From the NCBI GenBank assembly GCA_965649825.1, contig OZ287696.1:496001-560000 (forward strand): a DNA stretch of 64,000 nt, written 5' to 3'. The first letter of the stretch is position 1; each line of letters begins with the position of its first letter. The stretch is from Penicillus capitatus (lineage: Eukaryota > Chlorophyta). Positions 11,300 to 24,582 of this stretch are shown here, one piece after another. The position numbers were made by a program, and so were the translations under genes. The notes under the pieces are model-generated. The model was not told where the DNA came from. It worked only from the letters and a program-made list of their open reading frames with translations, and searched no databases.

Positions 11300-14200
11300 T
11301 TAAGCAAAAAGACTGTACTCGTGGTCAAGTCCCAGATAGCAATCGGATACAAGGAACAGCTCAATATGCTCTGTATTCGTTGATGCTTCTTTAAAGAATT
11401 TGAGCTTCACCGATCGCTTCACATTGTCCGGAATCGAAACGCGTTTCAGGACGAGCAGTTCACCCGTTGCTCGATCTCCAATGACACACCACCAGCTCTC
11501 ATCTTTGATCTTAGGAAAACGCGGAGCAAAGGCCGTGCCAATGGGTTTCTCACTCTTTCGCAGACGCCTGACGGTTAACTGCAATTCGACGAAATGTGTG
11601 AGCAGAGGCGGCGCATCGTTATCTGTGCCTTCATGCTGAACATCCTGTGGCTGACGTATGACTTTGGGCCTTCTGAAATCGACAGTCACCGATGGAAGAC
11701 GACGACACATCTAAGCAGGACAAAATGATAAAGAGTGAGAAAAGTGTGATCGATCGGACCTCGATGGCCTGTTGCGTCGGTCGTTCATCAATGATGGGCG
11801 TCAGAATCTGAAGGAGAATATCCACCTTGCGCTCCACAACTGCAATCATTTCGGAAACACTCTCTATCCCTGCAGAAGCGAGCGCTGCCACACACTGTTC
11901 TGTGAGATGTGGCACTGTAAGTAGACTACTGGCATCGAACCAACGTGCCTGAATAACAGACGTCACATAGATGATTGGAGAATTCAGTCAGACCTGCATA
12001 AGGGACTGGATAAGTCGCATGATCGAGAGGGCAGTGTTGAGCCATCCAGCATCGGCTGCAATGTCCACCATTGCTTGCAGCAGACGCAGACTGTTGTCCA
12101 ATGCTCCCTTCGTATCTGTGACGTAGTCCGTAATCGGAACGGGCAATCGGGAGAGGTGTGCTTGAAGCAGAAGATTTGTCTTTGTGTGTGCATCCCCAAT
12201 CGTTGCCATATCCACTGGCCAACGCACGTCCTCTGCTAACAACATATTCAATTTGTCTTCGTTGTGACGCACAGGCAGATCATCATACTCAGCTGCGTGG
12301 CACAGAATCTAACAGCATCACATGTCACGAGGCGAAGGCCTTGGCACTGGGATGAAGAGCTGACATGCAGGATGGATGACATGTCGTTGTTGGAATTGAG
12401 ATTCTGCGAAATCATGGCCATCGTTTCGTGTTTTATATAGAAGAAGGATGCAATTCTGCCCATTGTGAGAGACTGCAAGGAGCCATCCTCTTCCACTTTG
12501 AGACATCCAGCATTCTCCAGTGTCCCGCAAACGTTTTCTACCATGTCTGAGAGAAACATGTTGATATCGTTGGCATCTGTGCTGTCCAACGAATAGAATG
12601 AAGGATTTCGAAGGAGTCGGCGAAAAAAGTACGTCCAGGTCAAGTAATCCACAGCATCTTGCTTCGATGCAATCGTCCCTGCCACGATCTCTGCATTCAA
12701 ATGATCAGATACCTAAAAACAACCCTTTGCCTATCGGTGCAGGATGAGATGGCTTAACATGTTCCGGCAACGAAGATTCCACCGGAAAAGGCTCGTAGAG
12801 GAATTTTTTGTAGAAGGGCTTCTTGGGTTCATGTACCATAATGACTGCCACTCCATGGGCATCATACTGAGGCCGTCCAGCACGACCCATCATCTGAAGG
12901 ATATCTGTGATTGGCATATCGACATAGCGATGTGTTGGGGCATCGAAATATTCCGTCCCCTAGGTTTACGCATATAAGCAGAGAGGCAAGAAGAGATGTA
13001 TGTGTGAGACCTTGATGATGACGAGATGGGTGGGTGTGTTCACACCCCAGGCCAGTGTCGATGTTGCCACCAAGACCTGGATCTTTTGTTCGACAAAGAG
13101 TCGCTCGACAATCGACCGGTCCTTATTGTTCAGTCCAGCGTGATGCATGCCAATGCCAAACTGCAATGTGTGCTTCAAACTTGCATCCTGGACACAGTGC
13201 TCTGTAGAAAACAGATGCAGTCGGGCGGCGTCTTGCTTTGATATGTTCCAGAACTTCTGTCGTCTCCGATTCATCGAGTTGCAGAAATTGCTGTGGGCGT
13301 TGATCTGCTGCGGCAAAGGCAATGAGATCCAATGCTGTTAGCCGCGTTTGACGGCGACTTGAGACAAACACCAGAACAGGCTTTGTCGGAGAGTGCAGTT
13401 GTATGGCTGCGTAAGCAGGCTTGTTCATGGATGCCATTCTCGGACAGTAGAACTTCCCTGTCACATTCAAGCCCATCGATCCATGAACGATGACGGTTAA
13501 GGAGTCAGTCACCTGCGAATCCCTGAATGTGACATTCAAGGGGAACAGGACGGACAGATGGACGAAAATTGAAGAGGCCCTCTTCTTCGACGCCCATCCA
13601 TTCTGCCACATCTGGAGCATTGGCAAGTGCTGTACTTAAGCCCATGATGCGAATGGATGTCTTCATTTGAGAGGCGATGTAACGCATGCGTGAGACGATG
13701 ACTTCGATGATCGGCCCACGATCGGCGCCCAGCAAATGGATTTCGTCAATCACCATCAGTCCCACTTTGCGGACATAGGAACGTGACTGCCAGTTGCGCG
13801 AAATCCCGTCCCACTTCTCAGGTGTCGCAATGATGATATTGGCTGCGCTCAATGATCTAGAAACGATGTGACGTTGGTTCTTGATCTTCAGAGCTGAAAA
13901 AGAGTGACTTGATATCTGGTGTGTAATCTCCTGTCAATTCGATCATCTTCTTGTCGAGGAGCGGACAGAGTTTGTTTCCCCAATCATCTAACCGTTCTCT
14001 GACGAGTGCCTTCAGCGGTGCAATGTACACGACTCTCTGATCCGAATGAAGAGTAAAGAGCCTCAACATCGCCAACTCTGCAGAGATTGTCTTCCCTGAG
14101 CCCGTCGGCGCTCCCAGCAGCACATTCTGATTGGTGTGATATAGTGTATGAAACACCTGGGTCTGGATCGGATTAAAATGCGAGAAACTAAGAGACAGCG

Positions 14201-17200
14201 GTGATTGTACGAAAGGATCGCCCATACTTACCTGTACAAAGACTCATAGACGGGGTTCTTGAGCACACTCACAGGGAGAGGATCTAGATCCAGGAGTTCT
14301 GTATGTGAAGGCATGGATTGCGGTAGAATCATGGTCTTGAACGAGATCGGCATGAATGCTTCGGAGCCCAGCCAGGTGTCATGTATCACACGGACAATGT
14401 ACTGTGTGGGCAGAGGTTGGACGATTGGAATAGCAAAGGTCATTCGATGGACGCCCTCTCTCATCATGTTCCGTGTCAGGATCCACGATTCTTGATGATA
14501 AATAATCTCCGTTTCGGTATCGACGACCCATACAAGCCACTTCATCTGATTTCCATGATGCTTCTCCTGTACATAAGAAAAAGGTCACATCACCTAGGAA
14601 TGATCCCGGGGTAGGGCATACCTGCCATCTAAATGTTGGCATCAGTTCGAGGCGGACTTGAACGACCGTTGACGTAATGGGCTGCATTTGGCCATGCAGT
14701 TCCAGAGATGGAAAAAACGCCAGGCATTCCTGTATGACAATCCCAGCAGAGGGATGATTGAGGAGTCTCTGGACCTCAGCCGATTCCAAATCCGCTAGAT
14801 CGTCAAGCGACATCTTCTTCTTCTCCAGTTTGTTTGCCAGGCTCTCTGGCAGCAGAGGACTGAACTGCCTCAGTGGATGCATATGTGGCCAAATCTTCCT
14901 CTCCAGAGCTTTGCATAGATCCAGCAATGTCACGGCAGATGTGCTCCATCCACGTTTCATACAGATCTCAAACAACGCTCGGCAAATGCGTGGGGCATTC
15001 TGTGAGATGTACATCATATCGGCGACGAGGGAAAAGGCTTCCACTGTTTGGTGTGAGACATAGGTCTGAATCAGAACATTGACCTTTCCAGGGGGCTCCT
15101 CCACGGCATCCCTCACGGCAAACGGACACCCTTGCATAAGTTGTTCGAGCTCCTGCAGCTCCTCCTCTCGCACCATGATGTTCTCGAACTCATGGCACTC
15201 TGAAATCAGGGCCAAGATCTCAGAAGTGCTCATGCTATTGTGCAGCGTCTCGTTGAAATGGTGGATGGATTCATGGTGGATGTAGAAATGACTGGCGATT
15301 CTGCCCTGTTCGGTGACGTAAAGCTGTCCAGATCTGCCATCGAATCGCGACATACGGCAACGATTGAGTTCTTTTGCAGCTTGAATGATCAGATCCCTTC
15401 GGTGCTCTTCGAGATGCCGATCTGCCATGACACTTTCCCAGGTGATCCCATAGACCAAAGGATTTTGAACAGAGCGGATGTGCATGTAGGTATAAGACAG
15501 CCAAGCAGATGCTTCCTTGATATTGGAGACAGTGCCCAAGACAATCTCTGCATTCAGATGATCGACAAGACCTGAAGCAAAATGCGATTCGATTGGGACT
15601 CTCGATGTCAACATTCCTGAAACGTCACATCACATGGCCATGGTCTCAGCATAAGGTCCGCACCTAAGTAGTCTGCAAGTTTTGCATGCGTTGTGATGAT
15701 GATGCCTTCTCCTGTCACATCAAATTGCGGCCGACCAGCACGGCCAAAGATCTGTTGGACGTCCAAAAGGCCGATATCTGTAAACTTCCCCTGCTGGGCG
15801 TCATAGAGCTGAGTGCCTTTGATGATGACGGTATGGGCTGGTAAGTTTACGCCCCAAGCCAATGTCGCTGTACAGCAGAGGACTTTGATACGTCCCTTTG
15901 AGAAATTCCTCTCCATCAGATTCCGATCCGATCTCAACATTCCGGCATGGTGTATCCCGATCCCTGCACATAGAGACAGCTTCGTCTCAGCTTCTATTCT
16001 CTCATGGACCAACCTGAAGAAAAGAGTTCCACCATCTCTCTGTTCCTGGATTTCTGGATCTCTTTCTTGACCAGAGGGTAGATCTCTTTGTCTTCGCACG
16101 AGAAGAGCTGCGTGTAATTTCTGCCTTGACTCGTCTCTGCCAAGAAACGACCCGTTTTGCCTGTCTCCTTGCGCGAATGAACAAATACCATTGCCTGTTT
16201 TCCTTTCCTTAAGGCATCGACGACCTGAACATCAGCTGTCTATACAGTACTGTTTGGATGGTAATACGGGAGACTTTGAGAAAGCAGATCTCATTCATGA
16301 GATTGTTGCGTCGTACGAATTGGGGCTCGGTCACACCTAGAAACTGCATAGCCAGGGGGACAGGACGATAGGAGGCATCAAAAAAGAACAATCCAGTCTC
16401 CAGATTCACGGCAAGGAACTGCGCAACATCTTTGTAGTTGGGCAGCGTTGCAGAGAGTCCAACAATACGAATCATGCTCTGCGAGACTTCGACCTGCAGG
16501 ACACTGTAGAGACAGGCACTTGAAGCTGGCTGGAAGCTGTACTTGACGCAAGGTACGAGCGACGATGGTCTCAATCACTGGCCCACGACTGTCGTTGAGC
16601 AGGTGGACTTCATCAATGATCAGGAGCTTCACAAGAGATGAAATATCCACTTCTCCGCCCTTTCGAGTAATGACATCCCACTTCTCAGGAGTGCTGACAA
16701 TCATCTGCGTTTCTGCAAGTTCCTTCTTGCTCAGCTGCATGTCTCCTGTCCATTCTTTCACTGTCAGGCCAAGCGGTGCCAGTCTCTTGGAGAACGTGGC
16801 CGTCATCTCAGCTGCCAACGCTTTCATCGGAGCAATGTAAATAATCTTGAAGGCCGATTTCTGTACGACACCATGCTGAATGTGCTGTCCAATCTCTCTC
16901 AATACAGTGATCATGGCAATGTTTGTCTTTCCTGCTCCAGTTGGAGCGCAGACAAGAAGATTCTCATTCGAGTGAAAAGCTGCTGGGAAGATTCGGCTCT
17001 GAATTCGATTGAGTGATGTGTACCCCTCGAAAGCTAATTGGGCCCAATCCTTCAGGTCTGCAATTTGAACGAGAACATCCTCTGCCTTTGGCTTTGCCCT
17101 GACTGCCGGAATACTGATCTCTTCGTAGCCTTTGAGAACTCTGCAGAGAAGCCAGTTGTGGCAGAAATGCCTTGTATGGATGGATCACCTCCGCACAGAT

Positions 17201-18848
17201 CCTTCTGGCAGAATGCCGCCTGCTCCTCGTTGTGCATGTGCACTGATCATATCGTCATCAAACATCCAGACCTTGGAGCTTGTGTCAGCTGCCAACAATG
17301 CCTCAAACCCCGCTTCGAATAGCCACTCCAAATCTTTGCCTGCACCAATGAACAGCTGGGATCGATCCTCAATGCAATACAATGTTGATCATCTCACCAA
17401 TCACCCCTTTCGCTTTCCTGCGATCCTTGAGCTCCCTTTTCTTCTGTCTTTTCTCCGAGGCCGTCGTGATCGAGAACGAAGTGCCGTGCATTGGATTCCG
17501 TTCAGATGCCTCCATGCTTCGGGCTTTCTGTATCCCCTCACTGATGACCGTTATTAAACCATCGCGGTTCTCAGTGAGACGTTGGATCAGAGAAAAGTGC
17601 TCCCAGCCAATCAGCTCTCCCACTTCGTTCGCCAACAGATCACCTGTCCCATTGTCTTCAATGAGCAAGCGACCTCTACGTGAGATGAGGAACGTAACTG
17701 GACCCCGTTGTCAGCAGAGCACTGCACATCGCGATGGGCAGATCGGAATTCCGCGTTTCCGTCGCCTTTTCCACTTGATCGCACCAATCCTGTAGCCATT
17801 TGATATTTATCGTCTCCTGCCTGTGACGTCTCTCTGAAGATTCCTCGCTTTCGGCCACCGTTGTCTGTTTTGGATACAATTGATGATGATCATCGACGCC
17901 CAAATTGCCGGTGCCTTTGTCGAATGCTCTGGAAACGTCTTCGATCGAGGCAGGGTGATGTGGATCGGGTTTTGGCTCGAAGGCCTTAACACTCTCCTCA
18001 ACTGTCAGGCACTTCAGTATCAGCCCATCTCCTTATACCGTTCCTCACCTTCCTCTTCTGTCACCCCGGCCGCGGAGAGAATTCTGTCCCTTGTGGCGCC
18101 ATCGTAGACAGGATCTCTGTACACCATATCCCATCCAAACTCACGATCCAATGCAACAGGTTCCTCTTCACTCTCCTCTCGCAGTCTCGTCTCGATGCCG
18201 TTCCGTTCGCAGAGATCTCTGAGATGATCATAGGACGACAGCATTTCATGGGCGGCCGTTTCTTCGATGACGCCAATTCTCTCTTTCAGCACAGCCTTCC
18301 ATGTTTGCACTGCTGCTTCGTTGCCTCTTTGGCAAGACTCTTTCGACATAGAGTGGGACAGAGACACATCCCAGACAACCGATGCGTATTCCTGCAGTTC
18401 TTCTGATGCCAAATCTGCCTTTAACAAATGTCCGACGCTCTATACACATGCACTCGTATCGATGGATGGTCACTCTTTTGAAAGACCTGCAGGAATCGCT
18501 CATAGGCTTCTCGGCATTCCTTGGAAGCTACGGAGAAACGACATCACACCTGTCTTGTCATCATCATTGCCTGATCGTTTTTCTTACTTGTCTCCCATTG
18601 ATGAAACAATCGAAGAGCGAGTCCTGTGCGTCCCAACACTCTGCGCTCTGTCGTCTGGCGTCTCTGGAGCTCTGTCCGACGCATCACGTACTCGGCATCC
18701 ACATCTAACACACCACCCTTCTCGGTCGCGTAGGCACGCAGCATCGTCGTCAGTCGCGGAGCCTAAACCAACGTCCATGTAAGCACAAGCACCATCAATG
18801 CTCACACACTTCATTCTCTGCCAGGCAGAATGTCAAAAGCCCTTCCAT
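11300..18848 (-). CDS. ASCC3: ASCC3/Slh1-type double-cassette RNA/DNA helicase
   Basis: Ski2-like helicase with two RecA/Sec63 cassettes, as in ASCC3 (Slh1), which splits collided ribosomes and helps alkylation repair. First cassette: [12 protein letters not shown] P-loop region near 16930, [63 protein letters not shown]. First Sec63 region: [16 protein letters not shown] and [11 protein letters not shown]. Second cassette: [51 protein letters not shown], then [16 protein letters not shown] and [11 protein letters not shown] at the end. More than a dozen short introns; one ends GTGATGTGACGTTTCAG near 15617. It is closer to ASCC3 than to Brr2 by [11 protein letters not shown] at the N-terminus, which needs a small first exon (ATG at 18848). 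That first exon is the least certain part. Confidence 0.93.
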
Positions 18849-19343
18849 TGCGTTGTTTCGAAGAAGAGTGGCGTATATACGTATGTATGTACGTTTGGGT
18901 CGTCGTTCATTTTTCGAATAAATGGTTTAAACGTCGATCTTCGTTCGAGCGAGACTTCATATCGGAGAAACGTACAAGTCATCGTCCTTCGTTTGACAGT
19001 ACCAATCAAGTATGCAGGATCGAAGAGATTGCTGCAATCCACGCGGATAAGTGCTATTGGGGCGGCGGATAACATCTCCTATGGCCTGTTTGTCAGTCGG
19101 CTTGTGCATTCACGTTTCAAAAACACGTCAATCTGTGCGTTCGATGTACGTGGCACCTAGAAAGAGTCTCGGCTAGTCCTCCACTTCTTTGTATGTGACA
19201 TGCAGCCGTTAGATTCGACGGAATCGATATCTGAGTTAGCCCCCGTTTTCCGCGAGCTCTGCCGCCTGGATTAAGAGAGAGGTCTCGATGGTTGCATTAG
19301 ATTGTCATCATTGTTGTCTTGAGAATTTGTTTGAAGGTCGGGA
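18849..19343. other. Intergenic, divergent promoters
   Basis: About 500 bases between divergently transcribed genes. Only short open frames without motifs. Presumably holds both promoters; no repeat or RNA gene recognised. Confidence 0.5.
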
Positions 19344-20101
19344 ATGAACGGAACTTATCGCGACCGACGCATCACGCACAACGGACGTCCCGCAACTGTT
19401 CTGCAAGACTACTGGGACAACGATACCTTTGAGTTCGCCGTGGTGCGTGCCTTCGTGCCATACGCGTGTCGACGCCTCTCCTGTGGGAAACACAGATTCG
19501 CTATCTAGACAAAAACGCCACGGGACCAGCGATTCATGTGATTCGTGGCCTTGAGACCGTCGAGAAAGGCCTCCTGCCTATAGAAGAGGAAAAGCAGACG
19601 GAAGAGAAGCCGCCAGCAGAAGAAACAAGTCAGGAAGAGGAGACAGGCGGCAGCGAAACACCAGAGACGCCTTCCGTTGCGAAGCGCACCGCCAAAAACA
19701 TCGCTCTGCCAGAATACGGTCCCACAGACTCCCATTACGTCTTGTCGCCAACGGGAAAATGGATTCCGCGCCAAACGGCACGTAAAGAGACAGATGTGGC
19801 GCTGTCAGCCTGGATCGATGTGGACTATCCGCCTCGATCTGTGTGGCCGGTTGAGTACATTGCTGATGATCGTGTAAATACAGAAGGCAAACACGAGTTC
19901 CTCATCAAGTTCTTGGTAGGGGAGAGAGATTGATACCGCGATCATCCTCCACAGTCATGACATGTGCTGCAGGGGTATGAGTTGAATCCTGGTGTGGAAG
20001 GAGATCCATCAAATTATGGAGATTGGTATTCGAAAGAGGAAAACGTAGACCCGGCAGATATCCGGGAGTATCGTAAAAAGAAAGCAAGGCGTTCCATCTA
20101 A
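19344..20101 (+). CDS. Chromodomain-like protein
   Basis: Three exons; introns at about 19442-19490 (exon ends TTCGCCGTG, resumes ATTCGCTATCTAGAC) and 19915-19972. About 215 residues. The N-terminal part (TYRDRRITHNGRP, FEFAVIRYLDK) is followed by a Glu/Thr/Pro-rich linker. The C-terminal part resembles a chromodomain: VEYIADDRV, HEFLIKFLGYE, then after an insertion DWYSKEENVDPADI, and a basic tail KKKARRSI. In canonical chromodomains the order is Y-V-E-x-I, Y-L-V-K-W-x-G, W-E-P-x-E-N; here W is replaced by F and an insert is present. cpSRP43-like or histone-reader roles are both possible. Family assignment is moderate at best. Confidence 0.6.
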
Positions 20102-20331
20102 ATTCGTGCTGATTGTTAAACGCTGCTGCTCATGCGCAGATTCAGTCATGTGAACAGTGTTTTGCTGACTATCGATCAATCAATGAACTTATCAACAACA
20201 ACGTCCTTAATGCTGTTTTGTCACATCTAACTAGCTCGAAGAATGTCTTCCTTGTTTATTTGCTGAGCATCTGTTCGTCTTGTCACTTCCAGGGCGCCCT
20301 GATTGGTACGGGTTTCTATTCTTATCTCATT

Positions 20332-23155
20332 TCATAGTAGATCTGCATCAAAACAACCAATAAGGAAGAATGGCAATGAAAAACTGATGAACAGAAAAAG
20401 AGAATGCGCATAATGCGCGCGATGCGCAGAAGAAGATGTGCTCTCATCCTCTCCATCGACTGCTGCTTCGTCTTCCAAGCCGCTTTGCTGTCCTACATCC
20501 TTGAGAGCTGCTAAACAATGTTCACAGCAGATCGATTCCGCGTTGTCCATAGGATTCTCCAGATTCATCGGGCAGAAGACAGGGGCATCGTTCTCTTTGA
20601 TTCTGATGTCGAAGAAGTCGGCAGTATCGTCGGGCACGTCTGTACTATTTATGCATTGCTGAATTGAGGGCATGGAATTCTCAGTGTCACGCTCGATCAA
20701 ATACAGCTCTTCCTGCCAACAACAACACCACCGTGTGTGTCGATGTGGACAGGATGACCTTACGGTGCAGATTTCTGGTGCCTCATTTACAGATTTGAAT
20801 TCACAGATGTAGTCAAGCGCGTCGTGGCAATTGCGAACGGCAACATTGTAACGCGTGCCTCGTGCGTCGATCGCTGCACATCGCTCATCTGCAGCAATAG
20901 CGGCATCATTGCGTGTCCAGAAATCTTCTCTCGTCTCCATCTTCCGTGCCTTACCCGAAAGCCAACCCCATTTCTCGTCTCTGGAAGGAGATTTCAAGCC
21001 AATCCATGCGGAGTCCACTGAGGAGAGACTCGAAAGCAGAGATTGCTCGTGAAGGGAACGTATCTCAGCTAAAGTACCGCCCATTTCTCGGCAGATCTGT
21101 CGTGCTTGATTGAAGCTGACATGCTGTTGGGATTCCTTCGATGCAACATATACCCTCTCCGTCGAGGAATCTTTGTAGCACTCTGCTTTGGGATACACGC
21201 TCGGACATTCCTTTTCTTTTCCCCTCAGTATCTGCAGCAATTGGATGAGTGCAGGGCGACACGAGAGACGCCGAGCACTTGGACTTGACAGCGATCGATG
21301 GGGTAGACAGAACACTGACCGATGTGACGAGATAGCTGTCCCACAACCTCAGAGTAACTCAATCCATTCTCTTCGAGAGTCGTTAGGGGAATATCGACGG
21401 CGACGACGCCGAGGAGCTTTCCTCTCCGTGGACCGTTCGCAGCATGAGAGAACATGGGACGTGTGGCTGTCGTCATCAGACCCAGTCCGCTAAAGTCCTC
21501 ATAAAATCGGCTCCAAATGATCCTCTTTTCATTCTCTATCAATTGACCAGCGAAGAAGCTGATGTACGGCAACAGTTGTTCCAAGATATCTTGACCCGCT
21601 ACGAACGAACATCTGTGCTGTTCTCTGAATGGACAGGAGAGAGGAGTACGTTCAATGTGCATGTGTGTTCCGTTGTGTAAGCAGGCAATGCGTTGAGGGA
21701 GTCGGAAGTCTGCGTCTTCTCCTACAGTGATCACGAAAATTGACGCTTTTCCATGAACGTGTGATGGCTCTAATGTCTCCTGTTGCTTATCCAGCGAATC
21801 CAGGATTCCATGAGCCTTATCATGAAAATCTGAACAATCATGGACATCTCCTTCAGCACAGAGCCAGCCATCTGTGATCCAAAAAATGACCTGGAATCAC
21901 ACAAAAGAGTGAGAAAAGAGTGAGATCATCACGAGGATGGACTTGTTGGCATCCAGTCGACTTTATTTCCTCCTGTTGAGCTCGTCGGAATGTGTGAAAT
22001 GCCGTTTTCAAGCCATCCACTGTGCTTTTCTTTCCATGTGGTCTTGCCTCATCTAATCGACTTTTCAACGTGACTTTGTTGGTATCACTAGCACCCATCA
22101 GCACAGCATCATCATCATCCCGTTCAAAATCCTCATCCCCCACAATAACTAATCGCATAGCATCTGCAAAGTGCAACAAATCAATAGCGGTCTTCGCAGC
22201 CTCCTTCGCCAAATCCCATCTTGTTGCCGATGAGTTAGAACCGGCACGCAGCGCCATCGAACCTGACAACCGCCATTCAATCACACTGTATCCATATGGC
22301 ACAGGAGAAAAAGATTACTCGAGGCATCCAGCAAGAAAACAATATCTTTGGGAGCACTCGTGGCATCCGAATACCAAGGACGCGCCCTCTGCATCACACA
22401 AACGCACACTGCCCCATTCAATGCGCGAAGCGAGAAAGAGAAGGTCAACCGGATCGTATTGCTCGCAATGACCGAGGTGAACATCGCTTGGACCATCTGT
22501 CAATCCCCTTGGGGATGCTGCTCCGGGATATGTTCTGCACAGTGTCCATCACCCTCTGCACTTAGCACAGTGGGTCCTTTATGGGAAGGATTCTTACATC
22601 GCAATGCCTCCAGATGTGCCAAAGTATATCCAGCTGTCAGCTGTTGGCTCCAGCAATCTAAATGCGTCTTGGAGCCCCTGGGACAGTCCCTCGCATCTTG
22701 CTCACGGGTGTGAATCAGATCACTTGATAGATACAGGATTCTTCTGCAATGAGAGGTGCTAGATTCAGCGGGTCTACATTCGGTGGCGTTGTTATATATC
22801 CATGCTCTAACGAGATCTGTAATGCGTGTTTGTCGAAAGCGGGTTGCTTGGCTCGGTGACGGTTACGTACTTTTCGCGTCGTGCAGGTGTCTCCGCAGAC
22901 GCCCATAGACCCAACGCGGTTGCTGCAGGATTGGAAGGTATCCAAAGAATGCGAGCATGCATGATGAGCACATGTGCAGTTTCGGGCTATCTCCCGCTTG
23001 TTATGATATCCAGCCTCAATCGTCTCGGATAACGTCTGCAGCATGTCCGTGGCTCTGAAACGGGTATTGACGCGTTCGAGAGCATCCGGCTCCGAATCCG
23101 ATGTGACGAGGAAAAGGAATAGCGCTAGAAGCCCGAGTTGTCGACGCTTCGTCAT
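20332..23155 (-). CDS. VWA-Cache (alpha2-delta/CACHD-like) protein with C-type-lectin-like domain
   Basis: Predicted extracellular membrane protein. Signal peptide MTKRRQLGLLALFLFLVTSDSE, then a Cys-rich region with CTCAHHACSH. A von Willebrand A domain begins DIVFLLDASSSM, where the intron splits the MIDAS (D-x-S-x-S kept). A Cache-like part includes IWSRFYEDFSGLGLMTT and LLGVVAVDIPLTTL, as in calcium-channel alpha2-delta subunits and CACHD1. After this comes a C-type-lectin-like fold: FNQARQICREMGGTLAEI, SAWIGLKS, WGWLSG, and the CHDALDYICEF end. The tail is hydrophobic (LFLFISFSLPFFLIGCF), like a GPI or membrane anchor. Several introns, one ending GTGTGATTGAATGGCGGTTGTCAG. Function, if as in animals, would be trafficking of cation channels; that is inference. 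Confidence 0.82.
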
Positions 23156-23270
23156 TTCACCGGACAGACGCGAATGCAACTGTGTGTTCGTAGACGTTGA
23201 ACCGATGGGACGTCGTTCGTGCATTTATGGTCTGTCCCATCGCCATCCACGACACAAAAAAACCCGTAAC

Positions 23271-24384
23271 ATGTCGGCGTCCAATAAGGCTGGGCCTAGC
23301 GCCAGTGACAAAGAGAGCAATTCAGGTCGCGAGGAACTGATGCAACATGCTGTCGAGTTCCTCCAGCATCCAAAAGTGGTGCATTTTGTGTGAGATGTGG
23401 GTAAAGGGGGAGTGACGGGTTAGGTACGAGATGCAACGGACGACGCTAAAAAAGCTTTTCTCAAGAAACAGGGACTCACGGATGACGACATCGCTTTAGC
23501 CTTTGCGACGGTCCGCCTTCGAGAGAACCGATCTCTGACGTTGGGTCCACCCGCAGAACCACCTTCGTTTTTTCGAAATTTCGTCGGGAAGGTATACGCG
23601 TCACGAAGTCTTTGCGTCGATCACTATCGACTGCTCTCTAGGGTCTAATGGCATTGAGTGTCGTGGGAGGCGTTGCCGTGAGCGCCGGTCCTTTTCTACA
23701 TCGATGTTATACCGAGATGAAAGACATTCTGACGTCGATCCAGGAAGACGCCCAGCGCCAACGCATTGATTTAGAGCGCCTGGCAGATACCTATTCTCAC
23801 GGATTGGATGCCATCAAATCCGAACTGGATGAGTAATCTCATACAGCCAATGGCCGTTCTGAGATGACCGTTCTAGTGTCCGTCATCTTCAAGGGAAGCA
23901 GTCCGAAGAGGTCGTTGCCGTGAGACGGAAGATCGGCGAGATTCGCAGAACGTTGGACAGGGAGCTAGAGAGCCGGAATAAACTTCGGGAAGAGGAACCA
24001 GATTTGCTGACATTGGAACGTGCCTGTAGTCCCATTAGTTCTTTAGATGATCAGCCAGGCGTAGAAGATCGTATCTTCAACCCTTTGTACGGATCGGAAT
24101 AGAGCAACGTGGATGTGACTGTAGAGGCGGCTGCATCTTCTGCTGCCCATCAAAGCGCAGCCCATCACGTCGTTGCTCCGTCAAGTGCAGTGAGCGGAAC
24201 GCTGCTTGATCAAGTCCAATCACAAGATGCTCTGCAGCCAAACGGTTCGTGTCCCATGGCGACAGAGACAGAACAGAAAAGTGAACAGGAGTGTGAGAGA
24301 GAAGGTGCTGGAACCGACAAGGAGCTGGATTATGAACCGACCTATCCTGGCGGCGGCGTTGTCATGTACAGAATTCGTAACTAA
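23271..24384 (+). CDS. PEX14: Peroxisomal membrane protein PEX14
   Basis: Docking component of the peroxisomal matrix protein importer. N-terminal PEX5-binding domain: REELMQHAVEFLQHPKV and KKAFLKKQGLTDDDIALAF. Then a single membrane-type segment (GLMALSVVGGVAVSAGPFL) and a long coiled coil (DAQRQRIDLERLADTYS, RRKIGEIRRTLDREL). Introns at about 23379-23424, about 23592-23641, 23833 to about 23874, and a proposed 42 nt intron beginning GTAGAAG near 24060, which extends the protein through an Ala/Ser-rich tail to 24384. If that last intron is not spliced, the protein ends at 24102. Start MSASNKAG is chosen because it directly precedes the conserved domain. Confidence 0.88.
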
Positions 24385-24582
24385 TGACAAAGGGCAAAGC
24401 ATTTCGTCGGAAGCACTGGGCATGGGGACTGCTTCTGTTTTGTGTTATCATGTTCCTTTCCTGTCTTCGTCTGTGTACATAAGAAGATATGATGACAGAG
24501 AAATTGATCACACGTATCTCTTGTCCGAGAGGCGAATCCTTCCTCTCTCAGTGGTCAAAGGAAAAAACTGTCTTCTCTGTCC

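Noticed and set aside
11300-18848. Spliceosomal helicase Brr2
   Set aside because: Same architecture, but the N-terminus and cassette wording are nearer to ASCC3/Slh1.
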